From Fonsecaea monophora (lineage: Eukaryota; Ascomycota; Eurotiomycetes; Chaetothyriales; Herpotrichiellaceae), in contig NW_019173946.1 in the NCBI RefSeq assembly GCF_001642475.1, forward strand, positions 351,691-415,690: DNA of 64,000 nucleotides, given 5' to 3'. The notes under the pieces are model-generated. The model was given only the letters and a program-made list of their open reading frames with translations. It was not told where the DNA came from and searched no databases. Each line of letters starts with the position of its first letter. Within the stretch, counting starts at the first letter, position 1. Of this stretch, positions 20,792 to 32,632 are shown in pieces. The translations under genes were made by a program, and so were the position numbers.

Positions 20792-20810
20792 GTCGACTTA
20801 CAAAGTCGAC
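20792..20810. promoter_or_regulatory. Inverted repeat GTCGACTT-N3-AAGTCGAC
   Basis: Perfect 8-bp arms (20792-20799 and 20803-20810) separated by ACA, between two divergent genes. The symmetry suits a dimeric DNA-binding protein. The binding factor is unknown. Confidence 0.45.
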
Positions 20811-20876
20811 TATAATGCGCCCAAGAGGCTGTTCTCGATGTGTCCACCATGCTCTACCAATAACACCAGGTCTAAG

Positions 20877-20883
20877 TATATAA
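20877..20883 (+). promoter_or_regulatory. TATA-like box close to the pirin ATG
   Basis: TATATAA lies only 17 nt before the first ATG of the pirin frame. If it is used, transcription would start at or after that ATG and translation would begin at 21032 or 21062 instead. Confidence 0.45.
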
Positions 20884-20899
20884 GTTTCGTTCCCTCTCG

Positions 20900-21922
20900 A
20901 TGTTCTCCAACTTGGCCCATCAAAAAACCACACTATTCATAACATCAACAGCACTTCTTACAGCAGTCGCAGCGATTTTCATGCTCAGCACCAGCGCAAA
21001 TACCAATACCATCCACAACACACAAGACCCTATGAGAGCAGCCACCGCGCTGAAAGCAACCATGTCGAACCTATCCCACGCAAAGATCGTCCCCCGCCCT
21101 TCCAGCACTCGGGGCGCAGCCAACCATGGCTGGCTCGACACCAAACACACCTTCTCCTTTGCCAGCTGGCACGATCCCAGATACACCCAATTCGGATCGC
21201 TGAGGGTATTGAACGAAGATCGCGTCATGCCTGGCGAGGGCTTCCCCACACATTTCCATCAAAACGCCGAAATCTTCTCCTATGTCTTGTCGGGTGAACT
21301 GACCCACCGCGATTCGATGCAAAAGAAGGGTGCAGAGTCTCAAGACAAGGACAAATTCTTCCGCCTCCACCGCGGAGATGTGCAGTTCACCACGGGTGGA
21401 AGGGGGATTTCTCACAGCGAATACAATGAACACAACAAAGATTGGGTGCACTTTCTCCAGATCTGGGCCCTGCCGTGGAAGAGAAACCTGCCCCCCATCT
21501 ACCACACCAGCACGTTCTCGGAAGAAGACAAGCGCAAAGATTTTGTCACCATCATCACTCCATTGAAGGCGGGTCCCAAAGCGACACTGGAAGAGGAGAA
21601 GGCAGCCATTCCCACCAAGGAGGGCACCATCCCCATTCATGCCGATCTTGTCTTCAGTGCAGGCATCATCCCGGTCAACAATGCATTCGATTACCAGGTT
21701 GGCGGCGGTGATGTTGTCACGTCCAAATCCGACCGAAAAGTATACATCCACTTACCAGAAACAAAAGGTGGAAAAGCCAAGGTCCGGCTGGACGGACGAG
21801 AAGACGCCATTCTTAAGGAAGGAGATGGCGCGTATGTGAGTCATGTCAATGCAGGTGATGTGCTCAAGGTTGAAAGCATTGGCGACGCAGAGGCCGAGGT
21901 TGTGGTTATCGACTCGGAGTAA
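20900..21922 (+). CDS. Pirin family cupin protein
   Basis: Single exon, 340 aa from the first ATG. Numbered from there, the iron ligands of pirin are recognisable: H118 and H120 (PTHFHQN), then H172 and E174 (SHSEYN), within the double-cupin fold. Pirins are nuclear or cytosolic non-haem iron proteins; some have quercetin 2,3-dioxygenase activity and human pirin is an NF-kB cofactor. The first 54 residues are an extension with a hydrophobic stretch (about 11-29) that could be a signal anchor. In-frame ATGs at 21032 and 21062 would give the usual pirin length without it, and the position of the TATA-like box favours a downstream start. Both forms may exist. Confidence 0.9.
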   Translation: MFSNLAHQKTTLFITSTALLTAVAAIFMLSTSANTNTIHNTQDPMRAATALKATMSNLSHAKIVPRPSSTRGAANHGWLDTKHTFSFASWHDPRYTQFGSLRVLNEDRVMPGEGFPTHFHQNAEIFSYVLSGELTHRDSMQKKGAESQDKDKFFRLHRGDVQFTTGGRGISHSEYNEHNKDWVHFLQIWALPWKRNLPPIYHTSTFSEEDKRKDFVTIITPLKAGPKATLEEEKAAIPTKEGTIPIHADLVFSAGIIPVNNAFDYQVGGGDVVTSKSDRKVYIHLPETKGGKAKVRLDGREDAILKEGDGAYVSHVNAGDVLKVESIGDAEAEVVVIDSE

Positions 21923-22666
21923 AAGGGATCAAAGGGACACAAAAAGGAAATGGATAAATGGGGAGATTGGAGTACAGGTTTCTTGAGCAGAACATTTATG
22001 TAGCGCACAAATTGTCCATGAATATTCGGGATGTATTGTTCCTAACAATGTCGTTTCTCCCTAGAAAGTGGTGCCTGCGCCCAGCATATCGTTGACACAT
22101 GGTGTAGAAACTCCATATCAGGGTGAGTCATTGGGAACTCTGTAGGGTCAGGGATCTGCAACTAGCGAGAAGGGTACGTACACTCTCTACCAATGGGTGT
22201 TGGAGACGGATGGCAAGGATGGTGGAGGTTGAAGACGGACTCTTGACGCGGAGCTCGCTTCGCCTCCACCGACGACGTAGTTACGAGCGAAAAGCTATCG
22301 ACCTGCCCAATCTTGTTACGCCTCTCCGAATACGAAATTTATCCTTTCTCTACCGCTATCGTTATACACCCGTCACCTCAGACAGAACCTGGACAATGAC
22401 TTGACCTGGCTCCAGACAGTTCTCTGGTCACATTTTACAGTTGTTGGTGTTGGTGAAGTTGCATCCTTCCGGCTTTGGCCCTGGCACTAAGAATTCTATC
22501 ACGTTGCGCTTCTGCCATTAAAAATTCTGCATCTTCTCTCTTCTGCTCAAAACTGGAACATAAAGTCTGCCATACGTTTTCCTGTCATCATAGTCACTGT
22601 TTGTGTCGAGTACCATGTCCTGCACATACCTAGCTCTCTAATCGGACCGCATTGGCCTGTCCCATC
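21923..22666. other. Intergenic region upstream of ABC transporter
   Basis: About 740 nt between pirin and the ABC transporter. It should hold the pirin terminator and the transporter promoter. No recognisable gene or repeat. Confidence 0.5.
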
Positions 22667-25600
22667 ATGACTGCGCATCATTCGTCAACTTCTGTTGCAA
22701 TCTCAATAGCATGTCTGGCTGTTGTCGGCGCCATATCAATTCCAGCGCTTCGTCAGGTCCTCCTGCGCATTCGAGCGAAGAAAGACCATTATCAAGAGCT
22801 TTTGGGATCTTATGAGGATAAAGACGGAAAGGCGACGGAGGAATCTCAACGAGCATATTCCGACTTCGTCGTTCGATTGATACTAATCATAATTTCTACC
22901 ATTGCTTTTCTCGATGCTCTGGGTACCGCAGTACTGACAACTACTCGTCCACATCTATCTCTTACCGTCGAACAATGGCTTCAATTTGCAACCTGGGTGA
23001 GTCTGGCGATTGATACTGCATGGTCGAGAGTCGTAACGTCTAATTTGTTTTAGTTTCTGGTCTTGTTCCAAACTGTTGCTATCTATGTTACACCTTCCTC
23101 CAAGCACCGATATCGTCTTGGGATCTTTACAAGCTTCTCCAGCTTGCTCATAGCCATCGCTGTAGCTGTGGAGAATATATCCCTATGGCAGTCGAAAGTC
23201 ACTCCACTGCCGCGCAACGTCCACCTCACACTATCACTTGTTCAATTCATCTGTGGAATCCTCCTTCTCTTTGCAGGCCTGTCGATTCCTCGGCGGCCTG
23301 ATGTCTATTGGAATGACAAGGTGGTCGACCGACAAAACACAGTTGCCGCCCTATCAAAGCTCACCTTCTCTTGGGCTTCAGCGATCCTATCGTTTGCGGC
23401 CAAGAACAAGGGCCTTGACTATGATGATCTCTATGAGATCGACCACGACACCCGTTCTCGAGAATTAAGAGCCAACTTCGAGGCCGTGGGCCGCAAAGAC
23501 AAACTCTGGAAGACGCTCTTCTGGGCACACAAATGGTCTTTCATTCAGCAGTGGGTTTTACAAGCGACATGTTCCATCACGGATTTTCTACCCCAACTTG
23601 CCCTCTACTTTATCCTGCGTACACTTGAAGCCCGAGATGAAGGTGAAGATGTGGCGATCACATCATGGCTATTGGTGATCGGCCTTGGTTTGTCCATCAC
23701 CTTTTCATCCTGGCTCGAGGCTTGGATGTTCTTTATCACATTCATGAAGATCGGCGTGCCAATCTACGAACAACTGTCCGCTGTCGTGTTTGGAAAAGCT
23801 ATTCGACGAAAAGACGTCAAAGGCACAGGCAAGAAGCAGGAAGGGGAAGAGGCCAATGGAAATTTGAACGGTGAAGTCGTAGTCAACACCGACGCCGGCC
23901 ACAAGGGAGAAGATCGAACTCCGGAAGAGGACGAAGAGGGAGACTTTCAGAAGTCGAAACAAAGCACCATCAACTTGGTCGGTGTCGACTCGAAGCGCAT
24001 CGCGGACTTTGCGACGTTCAACTACGTCTTTCTGGGATCTGCCATCAAATTTATATTTGCCATCGGCTTCTTGACAAAATTGATAGGACCTATTCCGTTA
24101 CTCGCTGGACTGGCGGCTCCCGCATTGATCACCCCCATCAACATCATAGCTGCCAAACGATATGCCGCTGCCCAAGACGACCTGATGAAATATCGCGATC
24201 AGAAAATGGCGGTAGTGACCGAAGCTCTGCAGGGCATCCGTCAAATCAAGTTCAGTGCCCTTGAAAGGGACTGGTACGCAAAGATCCTTGAGACGCGGAG
24301 AAGGGAGCTGAAGACCCAATGGCGAGTTTTTGTGTATGACACTACACTGATCAGTATTTGGATTTTCGGACCCGTCATGCTGGCGGCTGTGTCTCTCACA
24401 ACATATGTCTTGATCTACAAGCAATTGACTGCGTCAGTGGCTTTTACGACCATTTCCGTCTTTGAAGCCATTGAAATGACGTTGGCCATTATTCCAGAAA
24501 TGATCACAGATCTTCTCGATGCCATTGTGTCTGCAGGTCGGGTTCAGGAGTACCTCGACGCGCCCGAAAGAATCGATGGCACCAAGCCTGGAGACACTGT
24601 GGTTTTCAAAGACGCTACGATTTCTTGGCCATCGGACAACCCGGACAACGAGGAAGGCCATTTCGCTTTGCGCAACTTGAACCTCGTCTTCCCCAAGAAC
24701 GAATTGAGTGTCATATCGGGTCGCACAGGGTCTGGGAAGAGCTTGCTACTAGCCTCCATTATCGGCGAGGCAGAGGTCCTTGCGGGCGAAATTTTCGTCC
24801 CCAAACCACCGCCCGCTGACCAGCGATATGACTCACTTGCAAACAGGAGTAACTGGGTAATTGAATCGTCTATTGCCTATGTCGCTCAAATTCCCTGGAT
24901 CGAGAACGCCACTATCCGAGACAACATCCTATTTGGACTTCCTCTAGACAACGACCGATACCAAAAGGTTCTGCATGCCTGTGCTTTGACAAAGGACCTC
25001 GAAATGCTGCCGGATGGGGAACTTACTGACATTGGTGCCAATGGCATCAATCTGAGCGGCGGGCAGAAATGGCGGGTCTCATTTGCTCGCGCCCTGTACT
25101 CGAGAGCTGGTATTATGGTGCTGGATGATATCTTTTCAGCAGTGGACGCCCATGTTGGTCGACATCTGTTCGAACAAGCTCTCGTAGGAGAGCTGGGCCA
25201 GAATAGAACGAGAATCCTGGTGACGCACCACGTCGCCCTGTGTCTCCCAAAAACAAACTACAGTGTCCTATTGTCCAACGGCACCGTTGAACAAGCAGGC
25301 AGAACGGAGGAATTGCGGCGCACTGGGAAACTCAAAACGATCCTCGCCGAGGAAGGCGAAGCAGACCGAAAGAAGGACGAGGAAGAGGATGCGGTCGAAA
25401 ATCTCACCGTTGACGACGGCGGCGGCCTCCAGAAGTTGTTGACCAACCACTCACGCCGTTCGAGACGCAAATCTGCTCTTAGCGACGTGGGCGACAATCT
25501 GATGCGGCGTCCATCGCGCGCGAGTCTCAATGACGCGAAGCAGAGCCGTGACCCGCCAAAGAAGTTTACAGAAGAAGAGAAGCGAGAGACCGGTGCTGTG

Positions 25601-27712
25601 AAGTACAAGATCTACGCCGCCTATTTCAAGGCTTCTGGCGGGTTTGGTTATTGGCTGTTCATCCTCGCCTTCTTTGGTATTTGGGTAGCCGTCTACCTGA
25701 GCAGGTCGTACTGGATCAGTGTGTGGACGAGATCGTACCGCACGGAGACGGAGCATATCTTTCCCCAGAGGCTGGTTTCACAATCTTTGAGTACCTTCTA
25801 TCACCACCTCCACTCGGAACTCTCTACTGCGGCTATTGATGCGAACCTTCGATATTACTTGGGCGTCTACCTTGGTATCTCCCTCGTCGCCTGGCTGATT
25901 GGCACAATTCGCTACTTTCTCGTCTTTATAGCCTCAATTCGCGCCTCCAAGATCCTTTTTGAAGCACTCGCCTTCGCCGTTCTCCGCGCTCCTCTACGAT
26001 GGCTTGATACCGTGCCAGTCGGACGTATCCTCAACCGCTTCACTTCCGACTTCAACATGCTCGATTCGCGCATAGCTATGGATTTGGCGTTTATGCTCCA
26101 CAACATGATGCACGTTTTATCAGTCGTGATTGCAGGACTATTCGTGTCGCCGTTCATGATCGTCTTTGCCGTCGGACTGCTTTCGATCTCCATGTATTAC
26201 GCACTACGTTATCTCGCTGGTGCCCGGGAGGTGAAGAGATTGGAGAGCAATGCCAAGTCTCCCGTCTTTGAGCAATTTGGCTCGGTGCTTATGGGCATTG
26301 GGACAATCCGTGCGTTTGACAAGTCTGACACATACCTCGACAAGATGTACACCAAAATTGACCGACATTGTCGCGCGTACTGGCATCTCTGGCTGTTCAA
26401 TCGCTGGATGGGGTGGCGGTTGAACATGGTTGGCGCCCTATTCGCAGCCATCACGGCAGCCCTTATTGTGTCCATCACGAGCATTGACTCCAGTCTTGCC
26501 GGATTTGCCCTGAGTTTCGCACTCGGAATGAGCGAAGGTGTGATCTGGTTCCTGCGACAGTACTCGAACGTGGAGTTGGACATGAACGCCACCGAGAGAA
26601 TTGTGGAGTATAGCAACATTACAACCGAGAGTCAAGGCGGTGTGGACGCACCAGCGGCGTGGCCCACCGAGGGCAATCTCGAGGTCAGCGATCTGGTAGT
26701 TGGCTACGCGCCTGACCTGCCACCAGTATTGAAAGGGTTGACATTCAGAGTGACCAAAAATCAGCGAGTAGGCGTTGTCGGACGCACGGGCGCGGGAAAA
26801 TCTTCGCTCACACTTGCCTTGTTCCGATTCCTCGAGGCCCGAAGCGGGAGCATCTTGATTGACGGAATAGACATCTCCAAGATCAAGCTGTACGATTTGC
26901 GTTCGAGGCTGGCAATCATTCCACAGGACCCGGTCCTCTTTTCGGGGACGGTCAGGAGCAACCTCGACCCGTTCGAGCAACAAACAGATAAGGAGCTGAA
27001 AGATGCCCTGGCGCGGGTGCATTTGATTTCATCCACCACGGCTTCATCATCGGCCGTGGCTAGTGGAAGTGCTACACCCATCTTAGGTCAGCACGACGCC
27101 GAGGAGGGAGGGCAAACCAACACCAATATCTTCCGCAGCCTCTCGTCCAAGATCTCTGAAGGCGGCTTAAACCTCTCCCAGGGACAACGACAACTTCTCT
27201 GTCTCGCCCGGGCGATCGTCTCTCGACCCAAAATCATGGTCTTGGACGAGGCAACGTCGGCGGTGGACATGGAGACGGACGCCCTGATCCAGCGCAGCAT
27301 CCGCGAGGAGTTTACGGACAGCACGTTGATCGTGATTGCGCACAGGCTGAGCACGATTGCAGACTTTGACAAGATCCTGGTCATGGGAGAAGGAAAGGTG
27401 CTCGAGTTTGACGGTCCCCGGGAGTTGATGGGCAAGAAAGGAGGCGTGTTTAGAGGCATGGTCGAGATGAGTGGTGAAAGAGCGGAGCTGGAGAGGATCA
27501 TGGGGATTGGTGGCGGCGGCGCGGAGGGCCAAGATCAGCAACCCGAGCCAGAGCAGGAGCAAGAAGAGGATCGAGCAGTCACAGAAGGAGGAAATCCTGC
27601 TCCCCATTCTAGCGACACCACCACCACCACCACCAACAAGCCAAGCACCAGCGGTGCGAAGAAGAACGACCAGGAGGACGACGACAGCCCAGAGCATGGA
27701 TGGGGAATTTAA
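22667..27712 (+). CDS. ABC transporter, ABCC/MRP subfamily
   Basis: Two exons, 22667-22996 and 23054-27712 (57-nt intron, phase 0), 1662 aa. The order is TMD0-like N-terminal helices, TMD1, NBD1, TMD2, NBD2. NBD1 has Walker A GRTGSGKS (about residue 666), signature LSGGQK and Walker B IMVLDD; NBD2 has GRTGAGKS (about 1352), LSQGQR and IMVLDE. The Asp instead of catalytic Glu after Walker B in NBD1 is the usual ABCC asymmetry, with one ATPase site degenerate. A charged linker with KRIADFATF-type MRP core motif lies in TMD1. The C-terminal ~70 residues are a low-complexity Q/E/P/T tail beyond the normal end. MRP-type pumps export glutathione or other anionic conjugates, often into the vacuole; the substrate here is unknown. 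Confidence 0.93.
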
Positions 27713-30111
27713 CCCTGAAACCAGCATTCACCCAACATCACAACCACCCACCCAAAAGTTACAGCAAGGAAATGAAGTAGATACAGGTACCTAAGGTAGG
27801 TATGTCTGTTGACGGAAGAAGAAAAAAAAGGGGGGAATTGTCCCAAAAGTAAAACCCTCAGAAGTGGAAATGCTTTTTCTGTGAGCACCGAGTGAGTAAT
27901 TATGAGTACATAGTAGACAAAAAAGGATTTCGAAAAATTGGCATGCTCAAGGCAAGGTACGATATGGCGCGGTATGGTCTGGTTTGGTTTGGTCTGGTCT
28001 GGCGTGGCCGGGATATGGAGTTACCTTTAGTTCTTAATGATGACAACGATATGAATTGTACGAATCATACAATATGATATCGACCTAGTATAATGCTTTC
28101 TGAGTATGAATTATATTATATTACATGTTATGTGACCTGGCAGAAGCCATCCTGGATATCTATCCACACACCGTACCGCAACGCAACGTACCGCAACAGT
28201 ATTCTGGTTTGGGATTTCGTCCGTTCCTATTGCGGAAGGAATCCCTTTCCCTTTCCATTTCCAGTCCGTCTCAACACAGCGAGAACGGCTATTTATTGGC
28301 GAGGTGGTGACTTTTCCACTTCGAGGCCAAGCGCCGCCAGCTAGGTAAGGGGGAAACAGAAAGACCTCCGGAAAAGCGGCATGGTGAGGGTATAGTATAT
28401 TCGTTAAGCGAGAAGTGGTTTGGTTCGTAGGAGGCGAGGTTGTGGTTTCCGAAAAGGGGAATAGGGTCAGAGAACAGAAATCACAGATCAGAGACCAGAG
28501 GTCAAGGCTGCGCATACGCATATCACTCACTCATTCACATACCCCTAAACAAGCGACGAGAGAGTCCTGGTGCACTCGTGCAGGTAGGGGAGACGGCTAG
28601 AGGGAGGGAAAGCAAAGCAAAGCAAAAAAAAGCAAAGCAAAGCAAAGCAAAGCAAAGCAAAGCAAAGCAAAGCAAAGCAAAGCAAAGCAAAGCAAAGCAA
28701 AGCAAAGCAAAGCAAAGCAAAGCAAAGCAAAGCAAAGCAAAGCAAAGCAGTGGAGAGCCATAGGGGCGGTGTTAACAATCCATCGAAAGAGGGAGGCTGT
28801 TCAGAAGGAGGGGCAGAAGCGGAGAGATGGGAGTCTTCCAGGACAGGTGTTGAGCCCGTGCAAGCGAGAAACGGGTGTGGTTGATATCAAGTCGTTGGTT
28901 CCTTGTCTTGGAAAGCGTACCGGAATAGAATAGAACGCCTTTGAATTTGAGGAAACTGTGGAAAAAGAGGCATCCAAACAAGACATTCCAGAAGGGAAGG
29001 CATAGAGAATGAGGAATGCGTACCGAAAAGAGCAAGAAATCAGAAAAGAAAAGCCATATTGGACGACAGATGGCAAACTGAAAGGGAAGGCGTCCATGAG
29101 AGGAAGCCGCGACAAGTTGTTTTTGCGTGAAGATGAACCCAAAACAAACGATTTAGGCCTCTGATGTATGGGGAACGCTTGGATAAAAGAGGCAGGCGTG
29201 CCGTGAGAGGTAGGCGTGTAAATGAGAGAGCGCACAAAAGACGAAAGTCAGGAGGTTGTAGAATGGAATGACTGAACTTTGTATAGCATGTCAAAACAGG
29301 AAGCCGTCCGAGACAGGAAAGTGCCTGGATAAATGGTGAATGCATGTATAACCCTAGCCGCGACAGTTGTGGCTCAATCTCGTCGTGTCATCATGCGAAT
29401 CAGAATGGGGGCGAGCACCCTAACCATCTCTTTCATGGACCACGATCTGCATGTCATATAGGTCCAATGGCATGTCGTGGAAGATCAGTGCAACACCCTT
29501 AGCCCAGAAGGGAGGTCCCACAACAAGGCTGGGTATCACGTGATAGGTCTGTATAATCCGGTTTGTTCCTGACAAAGCAAAGCCGGAGCCTGGTGTTGGG
29601 TGGGTGTGGTGCCAGTACTCGGTGCTTGTAGGTCCACCGCGCCATCAGCAACCTGCATCTGTTCCTTCTTGGTGCCTTTACTCGGCCCTTTCTGGCGCCA
29701 GCGGACCAATAGCAGAAAGAGCCTTTCCCAGAGGAGCTGTTACACCAGGGCGAAAAGAGCATAGGCGTTGCCCACCGTAGACTGTGGCTGCAAGTGTACC
29801 CTGCGCAACATAGGGTTGAAAGCAGATACTCCGGCAGTCTCTATCCGCACGAGAAGGGGGCTTCAACCCCGTTTGATCCTGAGACAATTCTGGAAGGCAG
29901 GCTTGAAGTCTCTAAAGGGGTGCTCGGTGGTGTCGCAGAATGTTAGCTGGTCGGTTCTCTGTAACCAGCATGTGGTGGTGGGTGCCTAGGGTTGCGAGCT
30001 GGAGCTGGAGCTGATGACACCGACATCGTAAAGTCGTAGGGTGCCATACCCCGATTGGCTCAGCCTTCTAAGTCCACAGGTCAGACTCATTGACGCCGAT
30101 AACAAATGTGG
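27713..30111. other. 2.4-kb gene-free region with microsatellite
   Basis: Tail-to-tail interval between the ABC transporter and glutaminyl cyclase. It holds a GGTYTGG-type run near 27971-28008, the AGCAA pentanucleotide array at 28611-28750, and a purine-rich stretch at 28780-29340. An ATCACGTGAT palindrome lies near 29527-29536. Long open frames across the array are a by-product of its period and are not genes. Confidence 0.55.
28611..28750. repeat. (AGCAA)n pentanucleotide microsatellite
   Basis: Three AGCAA units (28611-28625), a short A-run interruption, then 23 exact AGCAA units (28631-28745) and a final AGCAG. The period of 5 shifts frame each unit and leaves stop-free frames on the minus strand. 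Near-perfect identity implies recent expansion and likely length polymorphism. Confidence 0.97.
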
Positions 30112-31278
30112 CTATAGTTCATCCTTACTTGTAAACCCGTCATGCCTTTTGTCATACTTAGCTGTTGCCGAGTCTCCAAAGAAGCCCTCCAGCTCCATAT
30201 ATTCGGCGGCAAACACTGTAGTAAGGAGAGCCCAGTCTTCCACCGTGGGGATGTCTAGATGCGCGCCATCATCCTTCATCGTGTGCCAAACAGAAGGAAA
30301 CCGAGCGGGGATGAGGTGCAAGACTTGGACACCCCGAGCGATGAAAGGGATATGATCGTCTTGCATAATATAGCTGTCGAATCTATCAGTCTCCTTCTTA
30401 TCCTTTTCGGGTAGCCACGTCCGCGATGGGTTACTCCGGAACATGCCCAGCTTGCGAAGTCGTTGCTCGGCCTCGGCCATTTTCACATATGACCAATGAG
30501 AGGTGTGTTGCCAGGACGGAATTGGTCGGTCTTCTGAGGACCCGAGGAGATCGAGCAGCACAAACAGTTCGATAGAGTCGAGGTGGTTTTTGTAGACACT
30601 CGTGGCTGGGTGCATGGTGTGCTCCCACTCCTCGGCGAGCGACCTGGCTCCATATATACTGTCGGTCGCAGTCCAGCTGAGAAAAGCCTCCTCGCCGTCG
30701 AGAAATAGGACTTGAATTCCCCTCTGCTCCTCAAATTCAGGATCAGTAAACCCTTGCTCTTGCATCGTAGACCACTTCTTGGCCAAAGCTGCGTCTATAG
30801 ATCTGATGGCATGCATGATCATGGCGCACGGTGCCGCCGAATCGATTGCACCAATGAATCCTTTCGGCTCGTACTTGGAATCGTAATGCGCTACCAGGGT
30901 CAAGCGCCCGACATTGCCGGACTGTGTCCAAGGGGGGTCTCGAGTGGCAATCAAATTCACAAACGGCACCTCCTTGTCTCCGTGGGTGGGTGTCTTTGCG
31001 GTCGAATTCTGGAAGGTCAATGACCAATCCGGCAAAGAGGCGTGGAAGAAATCGACGAAATGCTGGAGGACCTTCTTGGAGCCCTCGGTGCCGGGAACTC
31101 GTGGAATCAATATAGGCGCAAGGAGATTTCCGGTGTGTATGTCGAAATCGCTGGTCTCTGGACGGGGAAGACCATGTTGCAGCGTCTCGTCAGAGAGCGG
31201 GACATACGCTAGAACCCCTGGCCAGAGAGATATCAGCGATATCACCGTCAAGAGCCTCGTCAGCACCCAGCACCGCAT
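30112..31278 (-). CDS. Glutaminyl-peptide cyclotransferase (M28 fold)
   Basis: Single exon, 388 aa. A hydrophobic N-terminus (about residues 5-24) is a signal peptide or anchor. The zinc ligands and catalytic residues of glutaminyl cyclase align by pattern: D146 in AIDSAAP, E196/E197 in FLDGEEAF, D243 in LLDLLG, D307/D308 in YIMQDDHIPF, and W331-H332 in SVWHTMKDDG. This W-H pair and the GEE motif separate QC from the related M28 aminopeptidases. The enzyme converts N-terminal glutamine or glutamate to pyroglutamate on secreted proteins, in the ER/Golgi or outside the cell. Length is normal for the family. It is divergent from the gene at 31523. Confidence 0.92.
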   Translation of the reverse strand: MRCWVLTRLLTVISLISLWPGVLAYVPLSDETLQHGLPRPETSDFDIHTGNLLAPILIPRVPGTEGSKKVLQHFVDFFHASLPDWSLTFQNSTAKTPTHGDKEVPFVNLIATRDPPWTQSGNVGRLTLVAHYDSKYEPKGFIGAIDSAAPCAMIMHAIRSIDAALAKKWSTMQEQGFTDPEFEEQRGIQVLFLDGEEAFLSWTATDSIYGARSLAEEWEHTMHPATSVYKNHLDSIELFVLLDLLGSSEDRPIPSWQHTSHWSYVKMAEAEQRLRKLGMFRSNPSRTWLPEKDKKETDRFDSYIMQDDHIPFIARGVQVLHLIPARFPSVWHTMKDDGAHLDIPTVEDWALLTTVFAAEYMELEGFFGDSATAKYDKRHDGFTSKDEL

Positions 31279-31522
31279 TTTGGTAGAAAAGTCGGAAGTG
31301 ACGCGTTCATCCAGATGTGAACATGATATCTAGGAAGCATTGACGAGGGGTTCTTTGGTGGAAGAAGGGGACGGCGACTGGGCGAGATTGTCTTCAATCC
31401 TCGGCGCAGTTTCCGTCGCAGGACGCGATGCGCGGATCTCCAACTTCAATGGATGGTTGCAACCGCGTGTCTCAAATTCTACACCAGTTATTACTGACCG
31501 CAGTCCGATACGATAGAGACAG

Positions 31523-32632
31523 ATGAGGGGCTTGCCATCAGCTCTGGTGGCTGAACTCCGCTATGCCTTCCAATCCTGCTCCCGGCAATATGCTGCCTCG
31601 AGAAGGACTCAATTCAGCACTTTGCACCAAAGGCTAAAAAAATCCCAGCACCCAAAGAGCGAAAGTGTTCCAATTCAAGTTGTTCACAGTCAACTGCAGG
31701 CTCAGAAAACAAACCTTGCTCGACCGTTGATACCTCCAGCCCAGCGCGCGTCAGAAAATAAGCAACTCATACCCCAGGAAGAGCAGGAAAAGTCTCTCGA
31801 CACAGGCCGCGATGTTGAGGTTCCCTTCAAGGTGATTCCCAAGGCTGAGATCGCTCCAAACTTGACCCTGTCACCCAAAGAACGGCTCCATATCGAGCAG
31901 TTGACGAGGAGATTACCCCCTCGACCTGAACCAAAGGGTGCGCTGTTCGTACAACTTTCCGCGGCGAACACATACACTGACATGTACAGTGTATAAGAAG
32001 AGATTGCGCATATACACTGCCGGCAATGGGAGGATATATATGCTCACATTCCTTCGGTTCACCACGATTGCGGCCCTGACGTTTGTCACCGTCATAGTGG
32101 CTCCGGCGCACTGGGTTAGTGGGAGCTCATTATGGACTGTAGCTGGCAGTGAGTGTTCTCTCATCGTGTCCTGTTAGCCCGCTGATCTTGAATCGTAGTA
32201 TGGTTTGCGGGCCTCTTGCCCTTCATCTTTGTGAACTGGACGCTGAGACCAATGGTGACGGAGATCTTCCTTCGGCTTCCAGCGTCGGCTCAGACGTCCC
32301 CCAAAGTAGCGATGGCTTATGCGAAAAGCCTGCCAGGAGATGCCACACTTGATCTGAGATTTATGCGGTCATTCACCATCACTGATGTGGTGACATTGAG
32401 AATTGCCGACACGAGACCGATCAAAAGCCTCTTTCGGCCGGTTAGCTTTGCGTGGATTGGACCGATGGTGCAGCGTGGTAACTTTCTGAGACCGAATCCG
32501 ACGCAATTCTATGTACGGCCTGAATCGGCGGGTGGACGGGCAGCAAGAGATGTCATTCCGGGAATCTGGAGCAAAGTGTACGAACGACTTACTGGGGTTG
32601 AAAGCAATGCCGTATCCAAATGGCGGCGATGA
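31523..32632 (+). CDS. Conserved fungal membrane protein, probably mitochondrial
   Basis: Three exons. Exon 1 starts at 31523; the last junction is clear (intron 32149-32198, 50 nt). The first intron is ambiguous: 31938-31989 (5' GTGCGC, 3' TACAG after an ACTGACA branch point; 335 aa) or 31949-31997 (5' GTACAA, 3' ATAAG; 336 aa). Both keep frame into KRLRIYTAGNG. The N-terminus is basic, S/R-rich and lacks acidic residues for ~30 positions, like a mitochondrial presequence. Two hydrophobic helices follow (about RFTTIAALTFVTVIVAPAHW and VWFAGLLPFIFVNW). I do not recognise a named family with certainty; the two-helix layout and presequence recall TMEM70/TMEM223-like assembly factors, which is only an analogy. 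Confidence 0.72.

Larger units (their letters stand above)
20530..20899. other. Divergent promoter region, LigD-PE / pirin
   Basis: 370 nt shared upstream DNA. It contains an inverted repeat at 20792-20810 and a TATA-like TATATAA at 20877-20883, both listed separately. Confidence 0.55.

Noticed and set aside
22652..22666. Extended start of the ABC transporter upstream of 22667
   Set aside because: The extension would begin at TTG; the first ATG is at 22667.
28535..28778. Stop-free minus-strand frames with a repeating LCFAL peptide
   Set aside because: They are translations of the AGCAA microsatellite in three frames, not genes.
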